A DNA stretch of 64,000 bases from DASRBN01 sp035294305 (GCA_035294305.1 DATGLD010000048.1:532402-596401), one strand, 5' to 3'. Numbered from the stretch's first letter, positions 53,077-62,280 are shown. Made by a program: numbers and translations. Notes: generated from the sequence alone by a model not told the origin.

Positions 53077-53565
53077 ATGAAAAATTTAACACCTGACATG
53101 TATGACCGCTTACAGTTCTTACAGCAATACAAGCATGTGGCTATTGTTGGCATCTCCGCCGACCAGTATCGCCCTAGCCACTTTGTCGCCATCTACTTAC
53201 AGGCCGAAGGCTACCACATCGTCCTCATCAACCCTAACTATGCCGGGCAAACTATCCTGGGCAGGCGAGTCTATGCCACGCTGACGGAGGCGAAAGAGGC
53301 GGGGGAAACAATTGAGATGGTGGATGTTTTCCGTAAGGCGGAGGATGTACCACCTGTCGCGGACGAGGCTATCGCGATAGGCGCGAAGGTGTTATGGCTG
53401 CAACTGGGCATCCGCAACGAGGAGGCAGCGCAGAAAGCACGGGCTGCCGGATTGATCGTGGTACAGGATCGCTGTATGAAGATCGAACACGCGCGTTTTT
53501 TCGGAGGGCTGCACACGGTAGGGCTGAATACGGGTGTGGTCTTATCGAAGAAGCTAATCTCTTGA
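53077..53565 (+). CDS. CoA-binding domain protein
   Basis: 162 residues. A Rossmann fold with VAIVGISADQYRPSHFVA, YHIVLINPNYAGQTILG, EMVDVFRKAEDVPPVADEA, KVLWLQLGIRNEEAAQKA and VVQDRCMKIEH matches the CoA_binding_2 family. Its biochemical role is poorly known. The co-directional position after metY suggests a link with homoserine or acyl-CoA metabolism. Confidence 0.85.
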   Translation: MKNLTPDMYDRLQFLQQYKHVAIVGISADQYRPSHFVAIYLQAEGYHIVLINPNYAGQTILGRRVYATLTEAKEAGETIEMVDVFRKAEDVPPVADEAIAIGAKVLWLQLGIRNEEAAQKARAAGLIVVQDRCMKIEHARFFGGLHTVGLNTGVVLSKKLIS

Positions 53566-53630
53566 GCTTGTGCCAGGGGTGAGACGCAAGCAGGACAAGG
53601 AGTTGCTTGCGCGAATGGGGCAATCGAGAG

Positions 53631-54518
53631 TCAGTTGTTCAAATGTGGCACGACGGCGGTAATAAAGTGTTCGAGTGTCGCAAGGTCTGGGATGCGCAAC
53701 ATGAAATGGGTGACGCCAAGCTCACAAAATTGCTGTAGCTCGCGCGTCACTTGTGCCGCATTGCCGGCGAGATAATGCTTCTGCGGATGGCGTATGACTC
53801 GCGACGGGTCTTCGGATACGCTCAAAGTGGCCAGGTAGGTCAACCGAATTTCCGCTATGTTGCGGCCCACGGCTTCGCAGTGCTTTTTCAAGATGGCCAG
53901 CTTGCGGGCATATTCTTCTACGGGGACGGAATTGTAGTTCCACCAATCGGCGTGGCGTGCCACAATGGCAAGCGTATGTCGCTCGCCTCCCCCGCCGATC
54001 AATAAGGGTATCACGGGCGATGGCTGCGGCTCGCACCAGGCATTGGCAACGCGATAGTGCTTGCCGGCATAAGTAGCTGACTGCGAGGTCCACATGGCGC
54101 GCAGGATGATCGCGGCCTCTTCCAATTCCTCCAGGCGCGTCCTGGTGTCCGGAAACCGGTAGCCATAGGCGATGTATTCATCCTCTTTCCAGCCGGCGCC
54201 CAGGCCGATTATGAGTCTTCCACCTGTTAGAAATTGCAGGTTAGCCGCCATCTTTGCCAGCAGCGCCGGATTGCGATAGGACTGGTCGAGGACAAGGGTT
54301 CCGAAGTGGAACTGGGGATACTGGGCGGCCAGAAAACTGATAGTACTGAAACATTCGAGCTGGTCAGCTTGCCCACTTTGCAGGTGGTCCTCAAGCCAGA
54401 TTGTCGTAAAGCCGGTTTTCATAGCCTCGATACACTGCCGGTTATAGGCCATTACCTCGCCCAGCGTATTGCCAGCATGAGATGGTCTGAGCATCAGTCC
54501 GAAATCAATGGTTGGCAT
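53631..54518 (-). CDS. Luciferase-like F420-dependent oxidoreductase
   Basis: 295 residues from the ATG at 54518. TIM-barrel LLM features: IDFGLMLRPSHAGNTLGEV, TIWLEDHLQSG (cofactor loop), HFGTLVLDQSYRNPALLAKMA, LTGGRLIIGLGAGWKEDEYIAYGY and PLLIGGGGERHTLAIVARHAD. It uses F420H2 or FMNH2 to reduce or oxidise an unknown substrate. It may use cofactor reduced by the Fgd-like enzyme at 12999. It follows the Gfo/Idh/MocA gene by 32 bases on the same strand. Confidence 0.87.
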   Translation of the reverse strand: MPTIDFGLMLRPSHAGNTLGEVMAYNRQCIEAMKTGFTTIWLEDHLQSGQADQLECFSTISFLAAQYPQFHFGTLVLDQSYRNPALLAKMAANLQFLTGGRLIIGLGAGWKEDEYIAYGYRFPDTRTRLEELEEAAIILRAMWTSQSATYAGKHYRVANAWCEPQPSPVIPLLIGGGGERHTLAIVARHADWWNYNSVPVEEYARKLAILKKHCEAVGRNIAEIRLTYLATLSVSEDPSRVIRHPQKHYLAGNAAQVTRELQQFCELGVTHFMLRIPDLATLEHFITAVVPHLNN

Positions 54519-54550
54519 AGCGTCGTCTTCTCCTTCGCGGTTAGCGAGTC

Positions 54551-55579
54551 TTATGAACTGGTAGGTGTAGGAGGCCACGGATAGCCGGCCGATGAATAGA
54601 TGGCTTCTATCGTAGCAAGGTTCTCTAGTGATTCTTCCAGACTGAGCGAGGGCGGGGTGCCGGAGCGCACACAGGCTCCGAAGTGTTCAACCTCCAGGCG
54701 GTACTGGTCGACGGCAGAGACACGCTGGTGGATCGTTTGCCCTTCCAGAGCGAGGATGACTTCGGTCTCCGCGTTGCCGGGCGTGAATGGAGTGGGAATA
54801 ATAATCGTTCCCGTATCGCCGATGATTTCAGATCTCTGGCGTGAAGGCAGTTCAAAACTGGAGTCGATCAGGCCAAAGCACCCATTGGCAAAATCCAGGA
54901 CGGCATTGGCCGAACGCTCTACTTCGCCGTCATCTGGCCGGTAGACGCGAGCAGCCACGGCTACAGGTGGATGGCCATAGACAGCGCGGCAGAAATTGAT
55001 GGGATAACAGCCGACATCCATAAGCGAGCCGCCGGCGAGCGCAGCCTGCAAACGGATGTCCTGCCTGCGCGGGGGATGCAATATATTGAAAGAAAACGAG
55101 GAATGGACGAGTTTGACCTCGCCGATGCGTCCCGCCTGCACCTGCTCAAGCGCCCAGATGGTCTGTGGATGGAAACGATACATGAAAGCCTCCATCAGGA
55201 GAACCCCATTCGCGCGCGCAGCCTCGATCATTGCCGCCCCCTGGTCGGCAGTAACCGCCAGGGGCTTTTCGCACAGGACGTGTTTTTTGGCTTCTAATGC
55301 GCGTATCGTCCATTCCGCATGCAGGCTATTAGGCAAGGGATTATAGATGGCCTCAATTTCGGGGTCTTCGAGCAGGCTTTCGTATTCGCCGTAAATGCGC
55401 ACATCGGGCAGATGAGCCATCAATTCTCTCGCGCGCTGCGGATTACGGCTGGCGAGCGCGAGTAGCATTTCGCTCTGCGATGCCATGATGGCCGGTATAA
55501 CGTACTTGATCGCAATATTCGCGGCACTGAGTACACCCCAACGTACAGGCGTCGTAGAAGCAAGTATATTTGACTGCAT
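54551..55579 (-). CDS. Gfo/Idh/MocA-family NAD(P)-dependent oxidoreductase
   Basis: 342 residues. The N-terminal Rossmann fold begins VRWGVLSAANIAIKYVIPAI; the key AKKHVLCEKPLAV motif gives the catalytic Lys of EKP. The C-terminal part has GSLMDVGCYPINFCRAVYG and a beta-sheet substrate domain. Members oxidise sugars, inositol or trans-dihydrodiols. It probably forms an operon with the F420-type oxidoreductase. The substrate is unknown. Confidence 0.88.
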   Translation of the reverse strand: MQSNILASTTPVRWGVLSAANIAIKYVIPAIMASQSEMLLALASRNPQRARELMAHLPDVRIYGEYESLLEDPEIEAIYNPLPNSLHAEWTIRALEAKKHVLCEKPLAVTADQGAAMIEAARANGVLLMEAFMYRFHPQTIWALEQVQAGRIGEVKLVHSSFSFNILHPPRRQDIRLQAALAGGSLMDVGCYPINFCRAVYGHPPVAVAARVYRPDDGEVERSANAVLDFANGCFGLIDSSFELPSRQRSEIIGDTGTIIIPTPFTPGNAETEVILALEGQTIHQRVSAVDQYRLEVEHFGACVRSGTPPSLSLEESLENLATIEAIYSSAGYPWPPTPTSS

Positions 55580-55842
55580 ACGGAATCCCTTTCACTTTTC
55601 AGAATAGCTGACCTGGCTTCACCAGCAAACATGATTATGAGCAGCCGGCATGCAGGGAGAAGGTCATGCCCTATAGTAATGCTACCACAAAGATAGCCTT
55701 GAAAAGTAGAGCGGATTGGGGTTCTACATCCTTTTCGCAGAAGCGGTGTACGGCCCGCTCCGGGGCGCGATGAATCTGACCCCTACCCCCATGCATACAG
55801 AACTGGAATGGAGTGGTTCAACGTGCAAAGCTAACCAAAACG

Positions 55843-55851
55843 TGTTACAAT
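55843..55851 (+). promoter_or_regulatory. Extended -10 promoter of prfB; transcript probably leaderless
   Basis: TGTTACAAT is an extended -10 element (hexamer 55846-55851). Transcription is expected to begin at about 55858, one base before the ATG at 55859. No ribosome site is present before that ATG. Confidence 0.55.
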
Positions 55852-55858
55852 GCCAGCT

Positions 55859-56972
55859 ATGAGCGAACTTACCAATCAAATCGAACGCCTGCAAGGGCGC
55901 GTCCATGAAACGATGGTGCGTCTTTGACCTGGCAACAAAGAAAGAACAAATCAAGGACCTGGAAGCAGGCAGCATAGCGGAAGATTTCTGGGCTGATAAC
56001 CGCAAGGCCCAGAGCCAGATGCAGCAATTGAACGCGCTGCGCGATGAGGTTTCGACCTGGGAAAGCATTGATGAGCAACTGAACGACCTGCATGGATTAG
56101 CCGAATTGCTTGAGGAGGAGCCAGATGAAGGCATGCAGGCAGAAGTTGTACAGTCACTGGGGGATATCGAGCAGGAGATCGAGAAGCTGCAATTCGCGCT
56201 CATGCTCAACGGTGAACACGATACACGCGACGCGATCATGAGTATTCACGCGGGCAGCGGTGGTGTAGATGCGCAGGATTGGACCGAGATGCTGCTGCGT
56301 ATGTACCTGCGCTGGGCCGAAGGCCACAAATTCCGTACCGAGATTTATGAGTACAACGAGGGTGAGGAAGCGGGGGTAAAGAGCGTTACCATCGAGATTC
56401 GCGGGCGCTACGCCTACGGCTACCTCCGCTCTGAGATTGGCACGCATCGATTGATACGCCTTTCGCCTTTCGATGCCGCGCATCGCCGCCATACCTCATT
56501 TGCCAAAGTCGAAGTCATGCCCGATATCGAGGATACCATCGAGATTACCATTCGACCCGAAGATATCGAGGTAGATACCTACCGCTCGACAGGGGCCGGA
56601 GGCCAGCATGTGAACAAGACCGATTCGGCGGTACGCATCCGGCATATTCCTACAGGCATCGTCGTTACGTGCCAGAACGAACGGTCGCAGATTCAGAACC
56701 GCGAAGTGGCAATGCGCATTTTGAGAGCGCGCCTGTACGAACGAGAGGTGAAGAAGCGCGAAGAAGAGGCGGCCAGACTCAAAGGCGATTTTGTACAGGC
56801 CGATTTCGGGACGCAGATTCGCACGGTCACCATCCATCCATACAATATCGTCAAAGACCATCGCACAAATTATGAGACGAGCGATACTGAGGGCTACCTG
56901 AACGGCAATGTTGATCCGTTCATCTATGCCTACTTACAGGCCAGAGCGGGAGGGGTAGAGCTAGAAGTATAA
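55859..56972 (+). CDS. prfB: Peptide chain release factor 2, programmed +1 frameshift
   Basis: The first 22 codons (55859-55924) end CGT CTT, then an in-frame TGA (55925-55927). A +1 slip on CTT TGA C continues at 55926 to 56972, giving about 370 residues. RF2 recognises UGA and UAA stops; its own UGA makes synthesis self-regulated. The anticodon-like motif SPF is in RLSPFDAAHRRHTSF, and the catalytic GGQ is in STGAGGQHVNKTDSAVRI. The SD-like stimulator before the slip site is weak (GGTG at 55915-55918 rather than AGGGGG). Confidence 0.95.
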
Positions 56973-57008
56973 GCGGCGCAAAAAGGCACCGCTTATACTC
57001 TCCCTCAA

Positions 57009-58046
57009 TCAGGCATGTATGTACTCACGTAATCCCGCATCCCCATAGCGGTCTGGATAGCGCAGTTTGCGCAGGGCTTTGACTTCAATCTGGCGGATGC
57101 GCTCGCGAGTGAGTTTGAATTCCACGCTGACCTCGTCGAGCGTGTGCGTCTTACCATCTTGCAAGCCATAGCGCATGGAGAGAATCGTGCGCTCGCGCGG
57201 GTCGAGGACATTCATGGCCTGCTCGATGCTGTTACGCAAGAGTTGGTAGGATACCTGGTCCACAGTGTTGACCGGGTTGGTATCTTCTAGAGTATCGGCG
57301 AGGTGATATTGCTCGTCCTCAGCTACAGGAGCATCGAGGGAAACAGGTTGATCGCAGACGCTCAATAGCTCGATGACCCGATCTTTTGGCAATCCTACCT
57401 CGGCGGCCAGTTGCTCTGGCAGCGGCTCGCTGCCATACTCCTGATATAAACGACGCGCCGCCCGTTTGATCTTATAAATAATCTCTACGACATGTACGGG
57501 AATATGGATGGTGCGCGAATGCTCGGCAATAGCGCGGCTGATGGCCTGGCGAATCCACCAGGTAGCATAGGTGCTGAAACGGTAACCGCGACGGTAGTCG
57601 AACTTCTCCGCGGCCCGCATCAGTCCGATGTTGCCCTCCTGAACGATGTCCAGCAGGGGCAGACCCTGGTTTGAATAGCGCTTGGCAATACTGACAACGA
57701 GGCGGAGATTTGCTTCGATCAAGCTGTGCAGCGCGGCCTGATCACCATGCGCGATGCGTTCGGCCAGCAGCAACTCTTGTTCGGCGGTTAATAATGGATA
57801 GGTTCCGATTTCCTTGAGATATTGTTTTACCGCATCATCGGTGATACCTCGCGCATCTTCTTCCTCGTCAATGTCAAATGCCTCTTCTCGCTCATCAAAG
57901 AAATCATCCTGCAAGTCAGACTCGTGGTACGCCTCGGCTACAGCGCACGCGCTGTTTTTTCTCACGGGTCCTTTCCTTGCCAGCATGGCAGAAACTTCGT
58001 TACGTAAACGATTGGCGTTATACGGCCTTGATAGGTTTGCGACCAT
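57009..58046 (-). CDS. sigA: Primary-type RNA polymerase sigma factor (sigma-70 family)
   Basis: 345 residues from the ATG at 58046, with GAGGGAG upstream. Region 1.2/2 starts DDAVKQYLKEIGTYPLLTAEQE; region 2 has EGNIGLMRAAEKFDYRRGYRFSTYATWWIRQAISRAI; region 4.2 has LDEVSVEFKLTRERIRQIEVKALRKLR. It recognises TTGACA/TATAAT-type promoters such as those found here. The short acidic N-terminus instead of a full region 1.1 fits a SigA or SigB-like (group 1/2) protein. It converges with prfB. Confidence 0.9.
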   Translation of the reverse strand: MVANLSRPYNANRLRNEVSAMLARKGPVRKNSACAVAEAYHESDLQDDFFDEREEAFDIDEEEDARGITDDAVKQYLKEIGTYPLLTAEQELLLAERIAHGDQAALHSLIEANLRLVVSIAKRYSNQGLPLLDIVQEGNIGLMRAAEKFDYRRGYRFSTYATWWIRQAISRAIAEHSRTIHIPVHVVEIIYKIKRAARRLYQEYGSEPLPEQLAAEVGLPKDRVIELLSVCDQPVSLDAPVAEDEQYHLADTLEDTNPVNTVDQVSYQLLRNSIEQAMNVLDPRERTILSMRYGLQDGKTHTLDEVSVEFKLTRERIRQIEVKALRKLRYPDRYGDAGLREYIHA

Positions 58047-58390
58047 TGTTAGTACTCCCTCTTTCACCTGGTCAAACACACTTCAAATATGAGGTTGGGG
58101 ACTTCCTTGTACTAGGGGAGGAAGTCGTAAATTGTTCAGATATGCTCTTCTATACTGCTTTAGTGCAATATTCATGCCAAAGCGCGTAAGGAGCAATTTA
58201 TATCAAGGTTCATCGATATACTTCATCGTATTCAGGTATATCTTTATCGGCGTACTGGCTTTATTCTGAAGGGGCCTGGCGGCGAGAAAAGCCTGCTTCA
58301 GTTGACGGAGAGAGCAGAAAAAATGAACAGATTTCCATGTATGGGGAAAATTACCCAGCTGGCCTATATATCCATAGATTTACATAGAGC

Positions 58391-58419
58391 TTGACGGAAG
58401 TTGTGACACCTGCTATGCT
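58391..58419 (+). promoter_or_regulatory. Upstream promoter directed at the zinc-ribbon gene or a small RNA
   Basis: TTGACG (58391-58396) and TATGCT (58414-58419) are spaced by 17 bases. The nearest gene begins about 300 bases downstream. Confidence 0.55.
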
Positions 58420-58533
58420 AGCACTAGAAGCAGACATACATCGTCAAAATGCTGACAGGCCGCTTTCTGGCGAAGAAGGGAGTGTCTTATCTGGGCAATA
58501 AACAAGTAAGATGAAGAATTCTTCACAAGTATG

Positions 58534-58562
58534 CTGACAGAAGCTAGAAAGTATGGTATGAT
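58534..58562 (+). promoter_or_regulatory. Proximal promoter of the zinc-ribbon gene
   Basis: CTGACA (58534-58539) and TATGAT (58557-58562), 17-base spacer, with an added TGG extended -10. The leader is about 145 bases. Confidence 0.65.
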
Positions 58563-58714
58563 AGCGAGGGCATAGATTATGTATGACTGCTGTGGGGATG
58601 CGGATGCAGAGGCGGAGGCTCCCCCTCGGCTTACTTCTTCGCCAGGCATCGCTTAGTTTCACTGGTGAGGTTGGCGAATTGTACCCTTCAGAGAGTAAGG
58701 AAGGAGGCGATTTC

Positions 58715-58930
58715 GTGGAGAACGCATTTCCCCGGTGTCGCAAATGTGGTGAAGGTGATCTGGTTCCGCTTTCGGATTTCGGCAGCCAGGGAGCTTCCAT
58801 TGAGTACAAGGCCTGGGTTTGCACTAACCCGTCGTGCCTGTACAATATCAAGATCCGTAACGGCGATATCATCATTAACGAACCCATCAGCGATGGGTCA
58901 CTTCACTCGTATCGCGGCAGCCGCACATAG
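58715..58930 (+). CDS. Small zinc-ribbon protein
   Basis: 71 residues from a GTG at 58715, with AAGGAGG nine bases upstream; longer readings lack a ribosome site. Two cysteine pairs, CRKCGEGDL and VCTNPSC, are about 30 residues apart, typical of a zinc ribbon. IEYKAWVC and IIINEPISDG complete the small beta fold. It may bind nucleic acid or a protein. It precedes ftsY, but a terminator separates them. Confidence 0.7.
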   Translation: MENAFPRCRKCGEGDLVPLSDFGSQGASIEYKAWVCTNPSCLYNIKIRNGDIIINEPISDGSLHSYRGSRT

Positions 58931-58964
58931 GTTTTGAGGTGCCGTGAACGGTGAACGTGAGTTG

Positions 58965-59006
58965 AAAGGCAAAAGGCAAAACCTTTTCCTTTTGCCTTTT
59001 CTTTTT
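58965..59006 (+). terminator. Intrinsic terminator after the zinc-ribbon gene
   Basis: AAAGGCAAAAGG (58965-58976) pairs with CCTTTTGCCTTT (58988-58999), followed by TTCTTTTT. It ends the zinc-ribbon transcript before ftsY. Confidence 0.8.
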
Positions 59007-59035
59007 ATCTACAGCTAAGAGGAGTCATTGCTGAC

Positions 59036-60094
59036 GTGCTCAATCGATTTTTTGGGCGACAACAAAAGCAGCAACAGGAAGAGCAACAACAGCAACAGCG
59101 GGAAGAACAGCAACAACAGCAGCAAGCACACCAAAGCCAACCAGCAGTTGCTTCAGAGCGCGCAGGTGGGGACTCCACGTCTGAGCAAAATCTTAATCCT
59201 TTTAAAAACAGCTTAAGCCGCACACGTAGACTTTTTGGCCGGATTGGTGAATCTTTCCGGCAAAATGATATTACGGACGATTTGTGGGATGAGTTGGAGG
59301 AGGCGTTGATTAGTGCGGATGTTGGGCCCAGTACGACTATGTGGTTGATGGACCGGTTACGCCAGCGGGTTGCGGAAGAACAGATGCGCACAGGCAACCA
59401 GGTACAGCAGGCGCTGCGCGAGGAGCTCGTCAAGCTGCTTGGGAAGCCCACCCCACTGCATTTTGCCAAACAATCCCCCCTCACGGTGATCCTGGTCATC
59501 GGCGTGAATGGCTCTGGCAAGACCACCAGCATAGCCAAGATGGCCTACCGGCTCACAAGAGAGGGTCATAGAGTAATCCTGGCGGCGGCAGATACTTTTC
59601 GTGCCGCGGCTATTGATCAGCTCAAAGTGTGGGGTGAGCGCATCAACGTACCGGTAATCAGCCAGAGTCCGGGTTCGGACCCAGGCGCAGTAGTTTATGA
59701 TGCGATCCAGGCGGCAGGAACACGAGGTAGTGATGTGCTGATCGTGGACACTGCCGGGCGTTTGCATACGAAGTATAACCTGATGGAAGAGTTAAAGAAG
59801 ATCAACAAGGTTATACAGAAGCTGCTGCCCGACGGCCCTCAAGAGCTTTTGATGGTCATCGACGCAACTACTGGCCAGAACGCACTGCTAGCGGCCCGCA
59901 AATTCGCGGAAGATATCGGTTTGACGGGAGTGATCATTACCAAATTAGATAGTACCGCCAAGGGTGGCTTTGCGTTTGCCGTCGCCGATGACCTGGGGGT
60001 GCCGATTAAATTCGTCGGTACAGGAGAAAAAGTCGGGGATTTAGCTCCTTTTGATCCACAGAGTTTTGTGGCGGCGCTTTTCGCGCAAGACTGA
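59036..60094 (+). CDS. ftsY: Signal recognition particle receptor FtsY
   Basis: 352 residues from a GTG with AAGAGGAG upstream. The N-terminus after LNRFFGRQQ is a Gln/Glu-rich stretch of about 25 residues. Then comes the four-helix N domain and the GTPase: G1 GVNGSGKTTSIAKMA, DTFRAAAIDQLKVW, G3 DTAGRLHTK, and G4 ITKLDSTAKGG. It docks ribosome-SRP complexes at the membrane. The Q-rich leader replaces the acidic A domain of E. coli FtsY. It precedes accD by 15 bases. Confidence 0.95.
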   Translation: MLNRFFGRQQKQQQEEQQQQQREEQQQQQQAHQSQPAVASERAGGDSTSEQNLNPFKNSLSRTRRLFGRIGESFRQNDITDDLWDELEEALISADVGPSTTMWLMDRLRQRVAEEQMRTGNQVQQALREELVKLLGKPTPLHFAKQSPLTVILVIGVNGSGKTTSIAKMAYRLTREGHRVILAAADTFRAAAIDQLKVWGERINVPVISQSPGSDPGAVVYDAIQAAGTRGSDVLIVDTAGRLHTKYNLMEELKKINKVIQKLLPDGPQELLMVIDATTGQNALLAARKFAEDIGLTGVIITKLDSTAKGGFAFAVADDLGVPIKFVGTGEKVGDLAPFDPQSFVAALFAQD

Positions 60095-60109
60095 TGAGGA
60101 GGGAACTAC

Positions 60110-61081
60110 ATGGTCAAGGAAGCTGCCATTCCACCTACCGGGCAATCCTCAACCGGAAAGGATGAGAAATCAGGTGCGCCCGCGGGCAACCTGGTAGTGA
60201 AATGCCCGAAGTGCCGCGAAATCTTGCTGGCGCGCGAGTGGGAAAAGAACTTGAAAGTGTGCTCTCGTTGCAACTTTCATTTCAAGTTGCCGGCATTCGA
60301 AAGAATTGAACTGCTGGTAGACCCTGGCAGCTTTGTTGAAACAGACGGCGATATGGTTTCCGTTGACCCCCTCAAATTCGTGACCCGTACCAAAGATGAG
60401 GTGCAATTCTACGCGAAAAAGCTCGAAGAAGAACGCCAGAAGGTGGGCCTGAACGAGGCAGTAGTGAGTGGCTATGCTACAATCGAGTCGCTACCGCTTG
60501 TGCTTGCTGTGATGGATTTTCGCTTCATCGGTGGCAGTATGGGTTCGGTGGTTGGCGAGAAGATTACGCGCGCGATAGAACTTGGCATCGAGAAAAACAC
60601 GCCGGTTCTGATTTGCTCGGCGTCGGGTGGCGCGCGTATGCAAGAGGGTCTTTATTCATTGATGCAGATGGCCAAAGCGTCAGCGGCGCTGGCAAAATTG
60701 GGCGAAGCAAAACTTCCATACTTCAGCCTGCTTACAGACCCTACAACCGGCGGCGTGACGGCCAGTTTCGCGATGTTGGGCGATGTCACTATTGCCGAGC
60801 CGGGAGCGCTGATCTGTTTTGCTGGCCCACGCGTCATCGAGCAGAACATGCATATGAAGCTGCCCGAGGGGGCCGTCACCTCGGAATTTGTCCTCCAGCA
60901 TGGTATGATCGATGCCATCGTCCACAGGCGCGAGCTGCGGCCAACGCTTGCCCGCCTCTTACGTTTATATACACCCCAGACAGCTCGCCAGGCTGGAAAT
61001 CTTATACCCACCACGATAAAAATGGAGCCGAATTCAGCAGATAGAAGAGGGGAAAGCGATGGCCTACGACCTGGAATTTGA
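60110..61081 (+). CDS. accD: Acetyl-CoA carboxylase carboxyltransferase beta subunit
   Basis: 323 residues. The N-terminal zinc ribbon is CPKCREILL...KVCSRCNFHF. The crotonase-like core has GSMGSVVGEKITRAIELG and ICSASGGARMQEGLYSLMQMAK. With AccA it transfers the carboxyl from biotin to acetyl-CoA to make malonyl-CoA. The last 23 bases overlap accA, coupling their synthesis. It is co-directional with ftsY. Confidence 0.95.
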   Translation: MVKEAAIPPTGQSSTGKDEKSGAPAGNLVVKCPKCREILLAREWEKNLKVCSRCNFHFKLPAFERIELLVDPGSFVETDGDMVSVDPLKFVTRTKDEVQFYAKKLEEERQKVGLNEAVVSGYATIESLPLVLAVMDFRFIGGSMGSVVGEKITRAIELGIEKNTPVLICSASGGARMQEGLYSLMQMAKASAALAKLGEAKLPYFSLLTDPTTGGVTASFAMLGDVTIAEPGALICFAGPRVIEQNMHMKLPEGAVTSEFVLQHGMIDAIVHRRELRPTLARLLRLYTPQTARQAGNLIPTTIKMEPNSADRRGESDGLRPGI

Positions 61082-62018
61082 GAAGCCGCTTGCCGAGCTT
61101 GAAAGGCGGATCAGTAGCTTACAGCGCAAGGGCGACCACCTGAAACCAAATGAGCACCGGCAATTACAGGAGGCTGAACGCGAACTGCGTCATCGCACGG
61201 AGGAGATTTACCGCAATCTCACTGCCTGGGAGACAGTACAGGTCGCCCGGCACAAGGATCGCCCGCATGCCCTGGATTACATTCGCCTGATGTGCGAGGA
61301 CTTCTTCGAACTGCACGGTGACCGCGCGTTTGGGGACGATCACGCTATCGTGGCAGGCACGGCAAAACTGGATGGTGAGACGGTGATGCTGGTCTGTCAT
61401 CAAAAGGGCCGTGACATAAAAGAGAATCAGTTTCGTAACTTCGGTATGCCACACCCTGAGGGGTATCGTAAAGCGGGTCGATTGATGCTACAGGCGGAAA
61501 AGTTCGGTTTCCCGATTATTTGCCTGATCGATACGCCGGCAGCATTCCCTGGTCTGGAGGATGAGGAGCGCGGCCAGGCAGAGGCTATCGCTTCGAATCT
61601 GTATTTGATGGCTCGCCTGCGTGTTCCCTCGATTGGTGTTGTAACTGGTGAGGGTGGCAGCGGAGGCGCCCTTGCCATTAGCGTGACCGACCGCCTGCTG
61701 ATGCTGGAATATGCCGTTTACAGTGTTGCGCCTCCCGAATCGGCAGCGTCAATTCTCTGGCGCGACAAGGTCTACGCGCCCCAGGCAGCGGAGGCTATGC
61801 GAGTCAGCGCCCGCGAACTGAAGGAAATTCACCTGGTAGATGAGTTGATTCCTGAGCCGCTGGGTGGTGCGCATCACAATCACCAGCTCACGGCGGATAA
61901 CCTGAAGGCGGCCGTGCTGAAAAATCTGGCCGAGTTGAAAAAGATTCCCATCGATGATTTGTTGGAGATGCGCTATCAAAAGTACCGGTTGATTGGGGAG
62001 TACGGTAGGGTGTCGTGA
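61059..62018 (+). CDS. accA: Acetyl-CoA carboxylase carboxyltransferase alpha subunit
   Basis: 319 residues, the usual length. LEFEKPLAELERRISSLQ at the start, RPHALDYIRLMCEDFFELHGDRAFGDD, GMPHPEGYRKAGRLMLQAEKF, IDTPAAFPGLEDEERGQAEAIA and GEGGSGGALAISVTDRLLMLE are all diagnostic. It pairs with AccD as an alpha2beta2 complex. AccB and AccC are not in this window. AGAGGGGA precedes the ATG. Confidence 0.96.
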   Translation: MAYDLEFEKPLAELERRISSLQRKGDHLKPNEHRQLQEAERELRHRTEEIYRNLTAWETVQVARHKDRPHALDYIRLMCEDFFELHGDRAFGDDHAIVAGTAKLDGETVMLVCHQKGRDIKENQFRNFGMPHPEGYRKAGRLMLQAEKFGFPIICLIDTPAAFPGLEDEERGQAEAIASNLYLMARLRVPSIGVVTGEGGSGGALAISVTDRLLMLEYAVYSVAPPESAASILWRDKVYAPQAAEAMRVSARELKEIHLVDELIPEPLGGAHHNHQLTADNLKAAVLKNLAELKKIPIDDLLEMRYQKYRLIGEYGRVS

Positions 62019-62054
62019 GACGATGAAGATTGCAAAATAAAGCCAAAAATGATA

Positions 62055-62083
62055 TTGACTTTGGGCTTTTGATGCGCTATCAT
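62055..62083 (+). promoter_or_regulatory. Promoter of tRNA-Leu
   Basis: TTGACT (62055-62060) and TATCAT (62078-62083) with a 17-base spacer, ending 16 bases before the tRNA. Confidence 0.75.
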
Positions 62084-62099
62084 ACAGCATGATCGACTG

Positions 62100-62182
62100 G
62101 CCGGCGTGGCGGAACGGTATACGCGCTTGTCTCAAAAACAAGTCCCCTTACGGGGTTGAGGGTTCGAATCCCTCCACCGGCA
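62100..62182 (+). tRNA. tRNA-Leu (anticodon CAA)
   Basis: An 83-base class II tRNA. The acceptor GCCGGCG faces CACCGGC. The D stem is GCG/CGC and the anticodon stem CTTGT/ACAAG encloses loop CTCAAAA, giving anticodon CAA (codon UUG). A long variable arm TCCCCTTACGGGGTT is typical of Leu. The T arm is GAGGG-TTCGAAT-CCCTC. One acceptor pair (C6 with A67) is mismatched. CCA is not encoded. Confidence 0.93.
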
Positions 62183-62280
62183 TCGCACCTCTTTTTTCCC
62201 GTCTGCAACCGGCTAAACCGGCCTCTTTCCTTGCTCTCCCTGTCCAGGTTCGTCCACCACAATCCAGTTTTGTCCACGTC

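Larger units (their letters stand above)
58047..58714. other. Divergent intergenic region between sigA and the zinc-ribbon gene
   Basis: No gene of good quality is seen. Two plus-strand promoters occur (58391-58419 and 58534-58562). No clear sigA promoter was found; weak candidates only. The 58391 promoter could also drive a small RNA. Confidence 0.45.
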
